DNA of 64,000 nt from Acanthosepion esculentum (lineage: Eukaryota > Mollusca > Cephalopoda > Sepiida > Sepiidae). The stretch spans positions 8,839,501 through 8,903,500 of the forward strand of contig CAXIWW010000817.1 of NCBI GenBank assembly GCA_964036315.1. The letters run 5' to 3'. The notes under the pieces are model-generated. The model was not told the origin of the DNA, searched no databases, and saw only the letters and a program-made list of their open reading frames with translations. Position numbers and translations under genes: made by a program. Below, one piece after another: positions 25,601 through 38,993 of the stretch (positions within the stretch are counted from its first letter, which is position 1; every line of letters starts with the position of its first letter).

Positions 25601-28600
25601 TATAAAATCTTACATTAGACGCTCAAATATGGACGGGAAACCAACAGATCAGAGGCGAAGCTGCTGGACGTAGTTTACCTATTTACATTAGACGCTCAAA
25701 TATGTACAGAAACCAATAGATCAGAATCATGTCTGCTGGACGTAGTGTATCATCTTACACAAGACGCTCAAATATGAACCGGAAGCCAACAGGTCAGATG
25801 CCATGTTGCTGGACGTAGTTTATCTTTTTACATTAGAAGCTCAAATATGCACCAGAAACAACAGATCAGAATCATGGCTGCTGGGCGTAGTGTATCATCT
25901 TACACAAGACGCACAAATATGGACCGGAATCTAACAGGTCAGAGGCCTTGCTGCTGGACGTATTCTTAAATCTTACATTAGACGCTCAAATATTGACCGG
26001 AAAAACAGATCAGAGGCCATGCTGCTGGACGTAGTTTATCTTTTTACAGTAGACGCTCAAATAAGCACCAGAAACAAGATATCAGAAACAGGGCTGCTGG
26101 TCGTAGTGTATCATCTTACACAAGAAGCTCAAATATGGACCGGAAGCCAACAGGTCAGAGGCAATGCTGCTGGACGTAGTCTAAAATCTTACATTAGACG
26201 CTCAAATATGCACCGGAAACCAACAGATCAGAGGCCATGCTGCTGGTCGTAGTTTATCTTTTTACATTAGACGCTCAAATATGCACCAGACACCAACAGA
26301 TCAGAAACAGGGCTGCTGGACGTAGTGTATCATCTTAAACAAGACTCTCAAATATGGACCGGAAGCCAACAGGTCAGAGGCCATGCTGCTGTACGTAGTT
26401 TATATTTCTACATTAGATGCTCAAATATGCACCAGAAAGCAAGAGATCATAAACAGGGCTGCTGGACCAAGTATATCATCTTACACAAGACGCTCAATTA
26501 TGGACCGGAAGCTAACAGGTCAGAGGCCATGCTGCTGGGCGTAGTCTAAAATCTTACATTAGACGCTCAAATATGCACCGGAAACCAACAGATCAGAGGC
26601 CATGCTGCCGGACGTAGTTTATATTTTTACATTAGAAGCTCAAATATGTACCTGAAACCAACAGATCAGAATCATGGCTGCTGGACGTAGTGTATCATCT
26701 TACACAAGACGCTCAAATATGGACCGGAAGCCAACAGATCACAGGCAATGCTGCTGCATGTAGTCTAAAATCTTACATTAGACGCTCAAATATGGACCGG
26801 AAACCAACAGATCAGAGGCCATGCTGCTGGACGTAGTTTATCTTTTTAAATTAGACGCTCAAATATGCACCAGACACCCAACAGATCAGAAACAGGGCTG
26901 CTGGACGTAGTGTATCATCTTACACAAGACGCTCAAATAAGGACCGGAAGCCAACAGGTCAGAGGCCATGCTGCTGGACGTAGTCTAAAATCTTACATTA
27001 GACGCACAAATATGGACGGGAAACCAATAGATCAGATGCCATGCTGCTGGGGGTAGTTTATCTTTTTACATTAGAAGCTCAAATATGTACCAGAAACCAA
27101 CAGATCAGAATCATGTCTGCTGGACGTAGTGTATCACCTTACACAAGACGCTCAAATATGGACCGGAAGCCAACAGCTCAGAGACCATGCTGCTGGAGGG
27201 AGTCTAAAATCTTACATTAGACGTTCAAATATCTCCGGAAACCAACAGATCAGAGGCTGTGCTGCTGGTCGTAGTTTACCTTTTTACATTAGACGCTCAA
27301 AATATGGACCGGAAACCAACAGATCAGAGGCCATGCTGCTGGTCGTAGTTTATCTTTTTACATTAGACGCTCAAATATGCACCAGAAACCAACAGATCAG
27401 AATCATGGCTGCTGGACGTAGTGTATCATCTTACACAAAACGCTCAAATATGGACCGGAAACAAACAGATCTGAGGCCATGCTGCTGGCCGTAGTTTATC
27501 TTTTTACATTAGTCGCTCATATATGCACCAGAAACCAAGAGATCAGAAACAGGGATGCTAGACGTAATGTATCATCTCACACAATACGCTCAAATGTGAA
27601 CCGGAAACCAACAGATCAGAGGCCATGCTGCTGGACGTAGTTTATCTTTTTATATTAGACGCTCATATATGCACCAGAAACCAAGAAATCAGAAACAGGG
27701 CTGCTGGACGTAGTGTATAATCTTACACGAGACGCTCAAATATGGACCGGAAGCCAACAGGTCGGAGGCCATGCTGCTGGACGTAGTCTAAAATCTTAAA
27801 ATAGACGTTCAAATATGGACCGGAAACCAACAGATCAGAGGCCATGCTGCTGGTTGTACTTTATCTTTTTAAATTAGACGCTCAAATATGCACCAGACAC
27901 CCAACAGATCAGAAACAGGGCTGCTGGACGTAGTGTATCATCTTACACAAGACGCTCAAATATGCACCAGAAACCAACAGATCAGAATCATGGCTGGTGG
28001 ACTTAGTGTATCATCTTAGACAAGACGCTCAAATATGGACCGGAAGACAACAGGTCAGAGGCCATGCTGCTGGATGTCATGTAATATCTTACATTAGGGG
28101 CTCAAATATAGACCGGAAGCCAACAGATCAGAGGCCATGCTGCTGGGCGTAGTTTATCTTTTTACATCAGACGCTCAAATATGCACCAGAAACCAAAAGA
28201 TCAGTACCATGGCTGGTGGACTTAGTGTATCATCTTACACAAGACGCTCAAATTTTGACCGGAAGCCACAGGTCGGAGGCCATGCTGCTGGACGTAGTCT
28301 AAAATCTTAAAATAGACGTTCAAATATGGACCGGAAACCAACAGATCAGAGGCCATGCTGCTGGTTGTACTTTATCTTTTTACATTAAACGCTCAAATAT
28401 GCACCAGAAACCAAGAGATCAGAAACAGGGCTGCTGGACGTAGTGTATCATCTTGCACAATACGCTCAAATATGGACCGGAAGCCAACAGGTCAGATGCC
28501 ATGCTGTTCGACGTACTCTAAAATCTTACATTAGACGCTCATATATGGACCGGAAACCAACAGATCAAAGGCCATGCTGCTGGACGTAGTTTAAGTTTTT

Positions 28601-28760
28601 ACATTAGACGCTCAAATATGCACCAGAATCCAACAGATCAGAATCATGGCTGCTGTACGTACTGTATCATCTTACACCAGAGGCTAAAATATGTACCGGA
28701 AGCCAACATGACAGAGGCCATGCTGCTGGACGTCATGTAAAATCTTACAGTAGCCGCTCA
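22552..28760 (+). repeat. Satellite B array, segment 3, forward
   Basis: About 85 monomers with the same three types and 219-bp order, but more divergent than segment 1. Variants include CTCAAAATATGC (an extra A), GGACGGGGAAGCC, TATGTACAGAAACC and GGCGAAGCTGC. Internal direct duplications are visible. A block marked by GACGGTCAAATATGC, AAGATATCAG and GTGTATTATC at about 22625 recurs at 25471, offset 2846 bp (13 HORs are 2847). GGCGAAGCTG at 24270 recurs 1384 bp further on. The segment also matches segment 4 in inverted orientation. No gene or unique sequence was found. Confidence 0.93.
22557..24300 (+). repeat. Left arm of a long inverted duplication in satellite B
   Basis: This arm pairs with about 36980-38993 on the other strand. 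Private markers and their inverted partners: AAGATATCAG with GTATTATC (22651 and about 38890); ATCATAATCATGG (about 22874 and 38664); GGAGGCAATGC with GAATGTCGTTT (22951 and 38589); CAACATATGC; CTCAAAATATGC (23288 and 38324); GGACGGGGAAGCC (23590 and 37802); ACCTTGCACAAG; CCATCCTGCTGG; GGCGAAG (24270 and 36981). The coordinate sums are 61550, 61623, 61404 and 61257, so the arms differ only by indels of one to three monomers. Confidence 0.88.
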
Positions 28761-28775
28761 GTTCTGGTCCATATT
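28745..28775. other. Satellite B inversion junction 3 (forward to reverse)
   Basis: Forward B reads CTTACAGTAGCCGCTCAG and is followed directly by reverse B reading TTCTGGTCCATATTTGAGC, with the change at about 28760. Unlike junction 2, the two sides do not form a tight hairpin: the forward monomer stops after GCTCA and the reverse monomer starts in a different phase. No obvious microhomology is visible. Confidence 0.82.
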
Positions 28776-30117
28776 TGAGCGTCTAATGTAAGATTTTAGA
28801 CTACGTCCAGCAGCATGGCCTCTGACCTCTTGGCTTCCGGTCCATACTTGAGTGTCTTATGCAAGATGATACACTTCGTCCAGCAGCCCTGTTTCTGAAC
28901 TCTTGGTTTCTGGTGCATATTTGAGCGTTTAATGTAAAAAGATAAACTACGTCCCGCAGCATGGCCTCTGATCTGTTTGTTTCCGGTCCATATTTGAGCG
29001 TCTTGTGTAAGATGATACACTACGTCCAGCAGCCATGATTCTGATCTGTTGGTTTCTGGTGCATATTTGAGCGTCTAATGTAAAAAGATAAACTACGACC
29101 AGCAGCATGGCCTCTGATCTGTTGGTTTCCGGTCCATATCTTGAGCGTCTAATGTAAAAAGATAAACTACGACCAGCAGCATGGCCTCTGATCTGTTGGT
29201 TTCCGGTCCATATTTGAGCGTCTAATGTAAGATTTTAGACTACGTCCAGCAGCATGGCCTCTGACCTGTTGGCTTCCGGTCCTTATTTGAGCGTCTTGTG
29301 TAAGATGATACACTACGTCCAGCAGCCCAGTTTCTGATCTGTTGGTGTCAGGTGTATATTTGAGCGTCTAATTTAAAAAGATAAACTACGACCCGCAGCA
29401 TGGCCTCTGCTCTGTTGGTTTCCGGTCCATATTTGAGCGTCTAATGTAAGATTTTAGACTACATGCAGCAGCATTGCCTGTGATCTGTTGGCTTCCGGTC
29501 CATATTTGAGCGTCTTGTGTAAGATGATACACTACGTCCAGCAGCCATGATTCTGATCTGTTGGTTTCTGGTACATATTTGAGCTTCTAATGTAAAAATA
29601 AAAACTACGTCCGGCAGCATGGCTTCTTATCTGTTGGTTTCCGGTGCATATTTGAGCGTCTAATGTAAGATTTTAGACTACGCCCAGCAGCATTGCCTCT
29701 GACCTGTTAGCTTCCGGTCCATATTTCTCGTGTAAGATGAAACACTTGGTCCAACAGCCCTGTTTCTGATCTCTTGCTTTCGGGTGCATATTTGAGCATC
29801 TAATGTAGAAATATAAACTACGTCCAGCAGAATGGCCTCTGACCTGTTGGCTTCCGGTCCATATTTGAGCGTCTTCTGTAAGATGATACACTACGTCCAG
29901 CAGCCCTGTTTCTGATCTGTTGGTTTCTGGTGCATATTTGAGCGTCTAATATAAAAAGATAAACTACGTCCAGCAGAATGGCCTCTGATCTGTTGGTTTC
30001 CGGTCCATATTTGAGCGTCTTGTGTAAGATGATACACTACGTCCAGCAGCCCTGTTTCTGATCTCTTGCTTTCTGGTGCATATTTGAGCATCTAATGTAG
30101 AAATATAAACTACGTTC

Positions 30118-33100
30118 AGTAGCATGGCCTCTGATTTGTTAGTTTCCGGTCCATATTTGAGCGTCTAATGTAAGATTTTAGACTACATGCAGCAGCATTG
30201 CCTCTGATCTGTTGGTTTCCGGTCCATATTTGAGCGTCTTGTGTAAGATGATACACTACGTCCAGCAGCAATGATTCTGATCTCTTGGTTTCTGGTACAT
30301 ATTTGAGCTTCTAATGTAAAAATATAAACTACGTCCGCCAGCATGGCCTCTGATCTGTTGGTTTCCGGTCCATATTTGAGCGTCTAATGTAAGATTTCAG
30401 AATACGTCCAGCAGCATGGCCTCTGACCTGTTAGCTTCCGGTCCATATTTGAGCGTCGTGTGTAAGCTGATAAACTACGTCCAGCAGCCATGATTCTGAT
30501 TTCTTGGTTTCTGGTACATATTTGAGCTTCTAATGTAAAAAGATAAACTACGTCCAGCAGCATGGCATCTGATCTGTTGGTTTCCCGTCCATATTTGTGC
30601 ATCTAATGTAAGATTTTAGACTACGTCCAGCAGCATTGCCTCTGACCTGTTGGCTTCCGGTCCATATTTGAGCTTCTTGTGTAAGATTATACACTACGTC
30701 CAGCAGCCCTGTTTCTGATATCTTGTTTCTGGTGCTTATTTGAACGTCTAATGTAAAAAGATAAACTACGTCCAGCAGCATGGCCTCTGATCTGTTTTTT
30801 TCCGGTCCATATTTGAACCTCTAATGTAAGATTTTAGACTACGTCCAGCAGCATGGCCTCTGACCTGTTAACTTCAGGTCAATATTTGAGCGTCTTGTGT
30901 AAGATGATACACTACGTCCAGCAGCCCTGTTTCTGATCTCTTGCTTTCTGGTGCATATTTGAGCGTCTAATGTAGAAATATAAACTACGTCCACCAGCAT
31001 GGCCTCTGATCTGTTGGTTTCCCGTCCATATTTGAGCGTCTAATGTAAGATTTTAGACTACGTCCAGCAGCATGGCCTCTGACCTGTTGGCTTCCTGTCT
31101 ATATTTGAGCGTCTAGTGTAAGATGATACACTACGTCCAGCAGCCATAATTCTGATCTGTTGGTTTCTGGTACATATTTGAGCTTCTTATGTAAAAATAT
31201 AAACTACGTCCAGCAGCATGGCCTCTCATCTGTTGGTTTCCGGTCCATATTTGAGGGTCTAAAGTAAGATTTTAGACTACGTTCAGCAGCATGGCCTCTG
31301 ACCTGTTGGCTTCCGGTCCATATTTGAGCGTCTTGTGTAAGATGATACACTACGTCCAGCAGCCCTGTTTCTGATCTCTTGGTTTCTGGTGCATATTTGA
31401 GCGTCTAATGTAAAAAGATAAACTACGTCCAGCAGCATGGCCGCAGATCTGTTGGTTTCCATTCCATATTTTAGCGTCTAATGTAAGATTTTAGACTACG
31501 TCCAGCAGCATGGCCTCTGACCTGTAGGCTTCCGGTCTATATTTGAGCGTCTTGTGTAAGATGATACACTACGTCCAGCAGCCATGATTCTGATCTGTTG
31601 GTTTCTGGTGCATATTTGAACGTCTAATTTAAAAAGATAAACTACGTCCAGCAGCATGGCCTCTGATCACTTGGTTTCAGGACCATATTTGAGAGTCTAA
31701 TGTAAGATTTTGGACTACATGCAGCTGCATGGCCTCTGACCTGTTGGCTTCCGATCCATATTTGAGCGCCTTGTGTAAGATGATACACTACGTCCAGCAG
31801 ACATTATTCTGATCTGTTGTTTTCTGTACATATTTGAGCGTCTAATGTAAATAGATAAACTACCTCCAGCAGCATGGCCTCTGATATGTTGGTTTCCCGT
31901 CCATGTTTGAGCGTCTAATGTAAGATTTTAGAATACGTCAAGAAGCATGGCATATAATCTTTTAGCTTCCGGTCCATATTTGAGCGTCTTGTGTAAGATG
32001 ATACACTACGTCCAGCAGCCCTGTTTCTGATCTCTTGGTTTCAGGTGCATATTTGAACGTCTAATGTAAAATGATAAACTACGTCCAGCATCATGGCCTC
32101 AGACATTTTAGATTCCGGTCCATATTTGAGCGTCTTGTGTAAGATGATACACTACGTCAAGCAGCCATGAATCTGATCTGTTTGTTTCTGGTGCATATTT
32201 GAGCGCCTGATGTTAAAAGATAAACTACGCCCAGCAGCATGGCCTCTGATCTGTTGGTTTCCGGTCCATATTTGAGCTTCTAATGTAAGATTTGAGACTA
32301 CGTCCAGCAGCATTGCCTCTGACTTGTTGGCTTCCGGTCCATATTTGAGCGTCTTATGTAAGATGATACACTACGTCCAGCAGCCATGATTCTGATCTGT
32401 TGGTTTATGGTGCATATTTGAGCGTTTAATGTAAAAAGATAAACTACGACCAGCAGCATGGCCTCTGATCTGTTGGTTTCCGGTCCATATTTGAGCGTCT
32501 AATATAAGATTTTAGAATACGTCCAGCAGTATGGCCTCTGACCTGTTGGCTTCCGGTCCATATTTGAGCGTATTGTGTAAGGTGATAAACTATGTCCAGC
32601 AGTCATGTTTCTGATACCTTGGTTTCTGGTACATATTTGAGCTTCTAATGAAAAAAGATAAACTACGTCCAGCAGCATGGCATCTGACCTGTTGGCTTCC
32701 AGTCCATATTTGAGCATCTTTTGTAAGATGATACACTACGTCCAGCAGACATGATTCTGATCTATTTGTTTCTGTACATATTTGAGCGTCTAATGTAAAT
32801 AGATAAACTACGTCCAGCAGCTTCGCCTCTGATCTGTTGGTTTCCCGTCCATATTTGAGCGTCTAATGTAACGTTTTAGAATACGTCCAGCAGCATGGCA
32901 TCTGACCTGTTGGCTTCCGGTCCATATTTGAGCGTCTTCTGTAAGATGATACACTACGTCCAGCAGCCCTGTTTCTGATCTGTTGGTTTCTGGTGCATAT
33001 TTGAGCGTCTAATATAAAAAGATAAACTACGTCCAGCAGAATGGCCTCTGATCTGTTGGTTTCCGGTGCATATTTGAGCTTCTAATGTCAGATTTTAGAC

Positions 33101-36100
33101 TACGCCCAGCAGCATGGCCTCTGACCTGTTAGCTTCCGGTCCATATTTGAGCGTCTTGTGTAAGATGATACACTACGTCCAGCAGCCCTGTTTCTGATCT
33201 CTTGCTTTCTGGCGCATATTTGAGCATCTAATGTAGAAATATAAACTACGTTCAGCAGCATGGCCTCTGACCTGTTGGCTTCCGTTCCATATTTGAGAGT
33301 CTTGTGTAAGATGATACACTACGCCCAGCAGCCATGATTCTCAGCTGTTGGTTTCTGGTGCATATTTGAGCGTCTAATGTAAAAAGATAAACTACGCCCA
33401 GCAGCATGGCCTCTGTTCTGTTGGTTTCCGGTCCATATTTGAGCCTCTAATATAAGATATTACATGACGTCCAGCAGGATGGCCTCTGACCTGTTGGCTT
33501 CCGGTCCATATTTGAGCATCTTGTGCAAGGTGATAAACTACGTCCAGCAGCATGGCCTCTGATCAGTTGGTTTCTGGACCATATTTGAGCGTCTAATGTA
33601 AGATTTTAGACTACATGCAGCAGCATGGCATCTGATCTGTTGGCTTCCGGTCCATATTTGAGCGTCTTGTGTGAGATGATGCACTACGTCCAGCAGCCCT
33701 GTTTCTGATCTCTTGGTTTCTGGTGCATATTTGTGGGTCTAATGTAAAAAGATAAACTACGTCAAGCAGCATGGCCTCTGACCTGTTGGCTTCCCCGTCC
33801 ATATTTGAGCGTCTTGTGTGAGATGATACACTAAGTCCAGCAGCCATGATTCTGATCTGTTGGTTTCTGGTGAATATGTGCGCGTCTGATGTAAAAAGAA
33901 AAACTACGTCCAGCAGTATGGCCTCTCATCTGATGTTTTCCGGTCCATATTTGAGCGTCTAATGTAAGATTTGAGACTACGTCCAGCAGCATTGCCTCTG
34001 ACTTGTTGGCTTCCGGTCCATATTTGAGCGTCTTGTGTAAGACGATACACTACGTCCAGTCGCCATGATTCTGATCTGTTGGTTTCTGGTGCATATTTGA
34101 GAGTCTAATAAAAAAAGTTAAACTACGACCAGCAGCATGGCCTCTGATCTGTTGGTTTCCGGTCCATATTTGAGCGTCTAATGTAAGATTTTAGACTACG
34201 TCCAGCAGCATGGCCTCTGACCTGTTGGCTTCCGGTCCATATTTGAGCGTCTAGTGTAAGATGATACACTACGTCCAGCAGCCATGATTCTGATCTGTTG
34301 GTTTGTGGTGCATATTTTGAGCGTCTAATTTAAAAAGATAATCTACGTCCAGCAGCATGGCCTCTGATCTGTTGGTTTCCGGTCCATATTTGAGCGTCTT
34401 GTGTAAGATGATACACTACGCCCAGCAGCCATGATTCTGAGCTGTTGGTTTCTGGTGCATATTTGAGCGTCTAATGTAAAAAGATAAACTACGCCCAGCA
34501 GCATGGCCTCTGATCTGTTAGTTTCCGGTCCATATTTGAGCGTCTAATGTAAGATTTTAGACTACATGCAGCAGCATTGCCTCTGATCTGTTGGTTTCCG
34601 GTCCATATTTGAGCGTCTTGTGTAAGATGATACACTACGTCCAGCAGCAATGATTCTGATCTCTTGGTTTCTGGTACATATTTGAGCTTCTAATGTAAAA
34701 ATATAAACTACGTCCGGCAGCATGGCCTCTGATCTGTTGGTTTCCGGTCCATATTTGAGCGTCTAATGTAAGATTTCAGAATACGTCCAGCAGCATGGCC
34801 TCTGACCTGTTAGCTTCCGGTCCATATTTGAGCGTCGTGTGTAAGCTGATAAACTACGTCCAGCAGCCATGATTCTGATTTCTTGGTTTCTGGTACATAT
34901 TTGAGCTTCTAATGTAAAAAGATAAACTACGTCCAGCAGCATGGCATCTGATCTGTTGGTTTCCCGTCCATATTTGTGCATCTAATGTAAGATTTTAGAC
35001 TACGTCCAGCAGCATTGCCTCTGACCTGTTGGCTTCCGGTCCATATTTGAGCTTCTTGTGTAAGATTATACACTACGTCCAGCAGCCCTGTTTCTGATAT
35101 CTTGTTTCTAGTGCTTATTTGAACGTCTAATGTAAAAAGATAAACTACGTCCAGCAGCATGGCCTCTGATCTGTTTTTTTCCGGTCCATATTTGAGCCTC
35201 TAATGTAAGATTTTAGACTACGTCCAGCAGCATGGCCTCTGACCTGTTAACTTCCGGTCAATATTTGAGCGTCTTGTGTAAGATGATACACTACGTCCAG
35301 CAGCCCTGTTTCTGATCTCTTGCTTTTTGGTACATATTTGAGCGTCTAATGTAGAAATATAAACTACGTCCAGCAGCATGGCCTCTGATCTGTTGGTTTC
35401 CCGTCCATATATGAGCGTCTAATGTAAGATTTTAGACTACGTCCAGCAGCATGGCCTCTGACCTGTTGGCTTCCGGTCCATATTTGAGCGTCTTGTGTAA
35501 GATGATACACTACTTCCAGCAGCCATAATTCTGATCTGTTGGTTTCTGGTACATATTTGAGCTTCTTATGTAAAAATATAAACTACGTCCAGCAGCATGG
35601 CCTCTGATCAGTTGGTTTCCGGTCCATATTTGAGGGTCTAAAGTAAGATTTTAGACTACGTCCAGCAGCATGGCCTCTGACCTGTTGGCTTCCGGTCCAT
35701 ATTTGAGCGTCTTGTGTAAGATGATACACTACACCCAGCAGCCCTGTTTCTGATCTCTTGGTTTCTGGTGCATATTTGAGCGTCTAATGTAAAAAGATAA
35801 ACTACGTCCAGCAGCATGGCCGCAGATCTGTTGGTTTCCGTTCCATATTTTAGCGTCTAATGTAAGATTTTAGACTACGTCCAGCAGCATGGCCTCTGAC
35901 CTGTAGGCTTCCGGTCTATATTTGAGCGTCTTGTGTAAGATGATACACTACGTCCAGCAGCCATGATTCTGATCTGTTGGTTTCTGGTGCATATTTGAAC
36001 GTCTAATGTAAAAAGATAAACTACGTCCAGCAGCATGGCCTCTGATCACTTGGTTTCAGGACCATATTTGAGAGTCTAATGTAAGATTTTGGACTACATG

Positions 36101-38434
36101 CAGCTGCATGGCCTCTGACCTGTTGGCTTCCGGTCCATATTTGAGCGCCTTGTGTAAGATGATACACTACGTCCAGCAGACATTATTCTGATCTGTTGTT
36201 TTCTGTACATATTTGAGCGTCTAATGTAAATAGATAAACTACCTCCAGCAGCATGGCCTCTGATATGTTGGTTTCCCGTCCATGTTTGAGCGTCTAATGT
36301 AAGATTTTAGAATACGTCAAGAAGCATGGCATATAATCTTTTAGCTTCCGGTCCATATTTGAGCGTCTTGTGTAAGATGATACACTACGTCCAGCAGCCC
36401 TGTTTCTGATCTCTTGTTTTCAGGTGCATATTTGAACGTCTAATGTAAAATGATAAACTACGTCCAGCATCATGGCCTCAGACATTTTAGATTCCGGTCC
36501 ATATTTGAGCGTCTTGTGTAAGATGATACACTACGTCAAGCAGCCATGATTCTGATCTGTTTGTTTCTGGTGCATATTTGAGCGCCTGATGTTAAAAGAT
36601 AAACTACGCCCAGCAGCATGGCCTCTGATCTGCTGGTTTCCGGTCCATATTTGAGCGTCTAATGTAAGATTTGAGACTACGTCCAGCAGCATTGCCTCTG
36701 ACTTGTTGGCTTCCGGTCCATATTTGAGCGTATTGTGTAAGGTGATAAACTATGTCCAGCAGTCATGTTTCTGATACCTTGGTTTCTGGTACATATTTGA
36801 GCTTCTAATGAAAAAAGATAAACTACGTCCAGCAGCATGGCATCTGACCTGTTGGCTTCCAGTCCATATTTGAGCATCTTTTGTAAGATGATACACTACG
36901 TCCAGCAGACATGATTCTGATCTATTTGTTTCTGTACATATTTGAGCGTCTAATGTAAATAGATAAACTACGTCCAGTAGCTTCGCCTCTGATCTGTTGG
37001 TTTCCCGTCCATATTTGAGCGTCTAATGTAACGTTTTAGAATACGTCCAGCAGCATGGCATCTGACCTGTTGGCTTCCGGTCCATATTTGTGCGTCTTGT
37101 GTAAGATGATTCACTACGTCCAGCAGCCCTGTTTCTGATCTCTTGGTGTCTGGTGAATATTTGAGCGTCTAATGTAAAAAGATAAACTACGTCCAGCAGC
37201 ATGGCCTCTGACCTGTTGGCTTCCGTTCCATATTTGAGAGTCTTGTGTAAGATGATACACTACGCCCAGCAGCCATGATTCTGAGCTGTTGGTTTCTGGT
37301 GCATATTTGAGCGTCTAATGTAAAAAGATAAACTACGCCCAGCAGCATGGCCTCTGATCTGTTGGTTTCCGGTCCATATTTGAGCCTCTAATATAAGATA
37401 TTACATGACGTCCAGCAGCATGGACTCTGATCTGTTGGTTTCCGGTCCATATTTGAGCGTCTAATCTAAGATTTTAGACTACGTCCAGCAGGATGGCCTC
37501 TGACCTGTTGGCTTCCGGTCCATATTTGAGCATCTTGTGCAAGGTGATAAACTACGTCCAGCAGCATGGCCTCTGATCAGTTGGTTTCTGGACCATATTT
37601 GAGCGTCTAATGTAAGATTTTAGACTACATGCAGCAGCATGGCCTCTGATCTGTTGGCTTCCGGTCCATATTTGAGCGTCTTGTGTGAGATGATGCACTA
37701 CGTCCAGCAGCCCTGTTTCTGATCTCTTGGTTTCTGGTGCATATTTGTGGGTCTAATGTAAAAAGATAAACTACGTCAAGCAGCATGGCCTCTGACCTGT
37801 TGGCTTCCCCGTCCATATTTGAGCGTCTTGTGTGAGATGATACACTACGTCCAGCAGCCATGATTCTGATCTGTTGGTTTCTGGTGAATATGTGCGCGTC
37901 TGATGTAAAAAGGAAAACTACGTCCAGCAGTATGGCCTCTCATCTGATGTTTTCCGGTCCATATTTGAGCGTCTAATGTAAGATTTGAGACTACGTCCAG
38001 CAGCATTGCCTCTGACTTGTTGGCTTCCGGTCCATATTTGAGCGTCTTGTGTAAGACGATACACTACGTCCAGTCGCCATGATTCTGATCTGTTGGTTTC
38101 TGGTGCATATTTGAGAGTCTAATAAAAAAAGTTAAACTACGACCAGCAGCATGGCCTCTGATCTGTTGGTTTCCGGTCCATATTTGAGCGTCTAATGTAA
38201 GATTTTAGACTACGTCCAGCAGCATGGCCTCTGACCTGTTGGCTTCCGGTCCATATTTGAGCGTCTAGTGTAAGATGATACACTACGTCCAGCACCCATG
38301 ATTCTGATCTGTTGGTTTCTGGTGCATATTTTGAGCGTCTAATTTAAAAAGATAATCTACGTCCAGTAGCATGGCCTCTGATCTGTTGGTTTCCGGTCCA
38401 TATTTGAGCGTCTTGTGTAAGATGATACACTACG
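30118..38434 (-). repeat. Direct duplication of about 4.2 kb within satellite B segment 4
   Basis: About 30118-34420 is repeated at about 34497-38434. The offset is 4379 bp (20 HORs are 4380) at TGTTAGTTTCCGG (30141 to 34520) and at CCGCAGATCTG (31441 to 35820). It drops to 4160 bp (19 HORs) after copy 2 loses one HOR near the position matching 32340-32560. It drops to 4014 bp (55 monomers) by TTGGCTTCCCCGTCC (about 33785 to 37799). Shared private variants include ATGTGCGCGTCTGATG, CATCTGATGTTTTCCGG and AGTAAGATTTTAG. The minus-strand frames at 30384-30602 and 34763-34981 translate identically. Confidence 0.9.
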
Positions 38435-38993
38435 TACAGCAGCCATGATTCTGATCTGTTGGTTTCTGGTGCATATGTTGAGCGTCCAATTTAAAAAGAT
38501 GAACTACGGCCAGCAGAATGGCCCCTGATCTGTTGGTTTCCCGTCCATATTTGAGCGTCTAATTTAAGATTTTAGACGACATTCAGCAGCATTGCCTCCG
38601 ACCTGTTGGCTTCCGGTCCATATTTGAGCGTCTTGTGTAAGATGATACACTACGTCCAGCAGCCATGATTATGATCCCTTGGTTTCTGGTGCATATTTGA
38701 GCGTCTAATGTAAAATGATAAACTACGACCAGCAGCATGGCCTCTGATCTGTTGGTTTCCGTTCCATATTTGAGCGTCTAATGTAAGATTTTAGACTACG
38801 TCCAGCAGCATGGCCTCTGACCTGTTGGCTTCCGGTTCATATTTGAGCGTCTTGTGTAAGATAATACACTACGTCCAGCAGCACTGTTTCAGATATCTTG
38901 GTTTCTGGTGCATATTTGAGCGTCTAATGTAAAAAGACAAACTACGTCAAGCAGCATGGCCTCTGATCTGTTGGTTTCCGGTCCATATTTGAA
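36980..38993 (-). repeat. Right arm of the long inverted duplication in satellite B
   Basis: Inverted partner of 22557-24300. It lacks one 73-bp monomer relative to the left arm near 38370 and carries one additional 219-bp HOR near 37900-38120. The outer limit, about 38993, mirrors the left arm's start at the 22.55-kb hairpin. The 30.1-34.4 kb block carries a second inverted copy of several of these markers (GGCTTCCCCGTCC near 33785, CTTCGCC at 32821) through the direct duplication. Confidence 0.85.
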
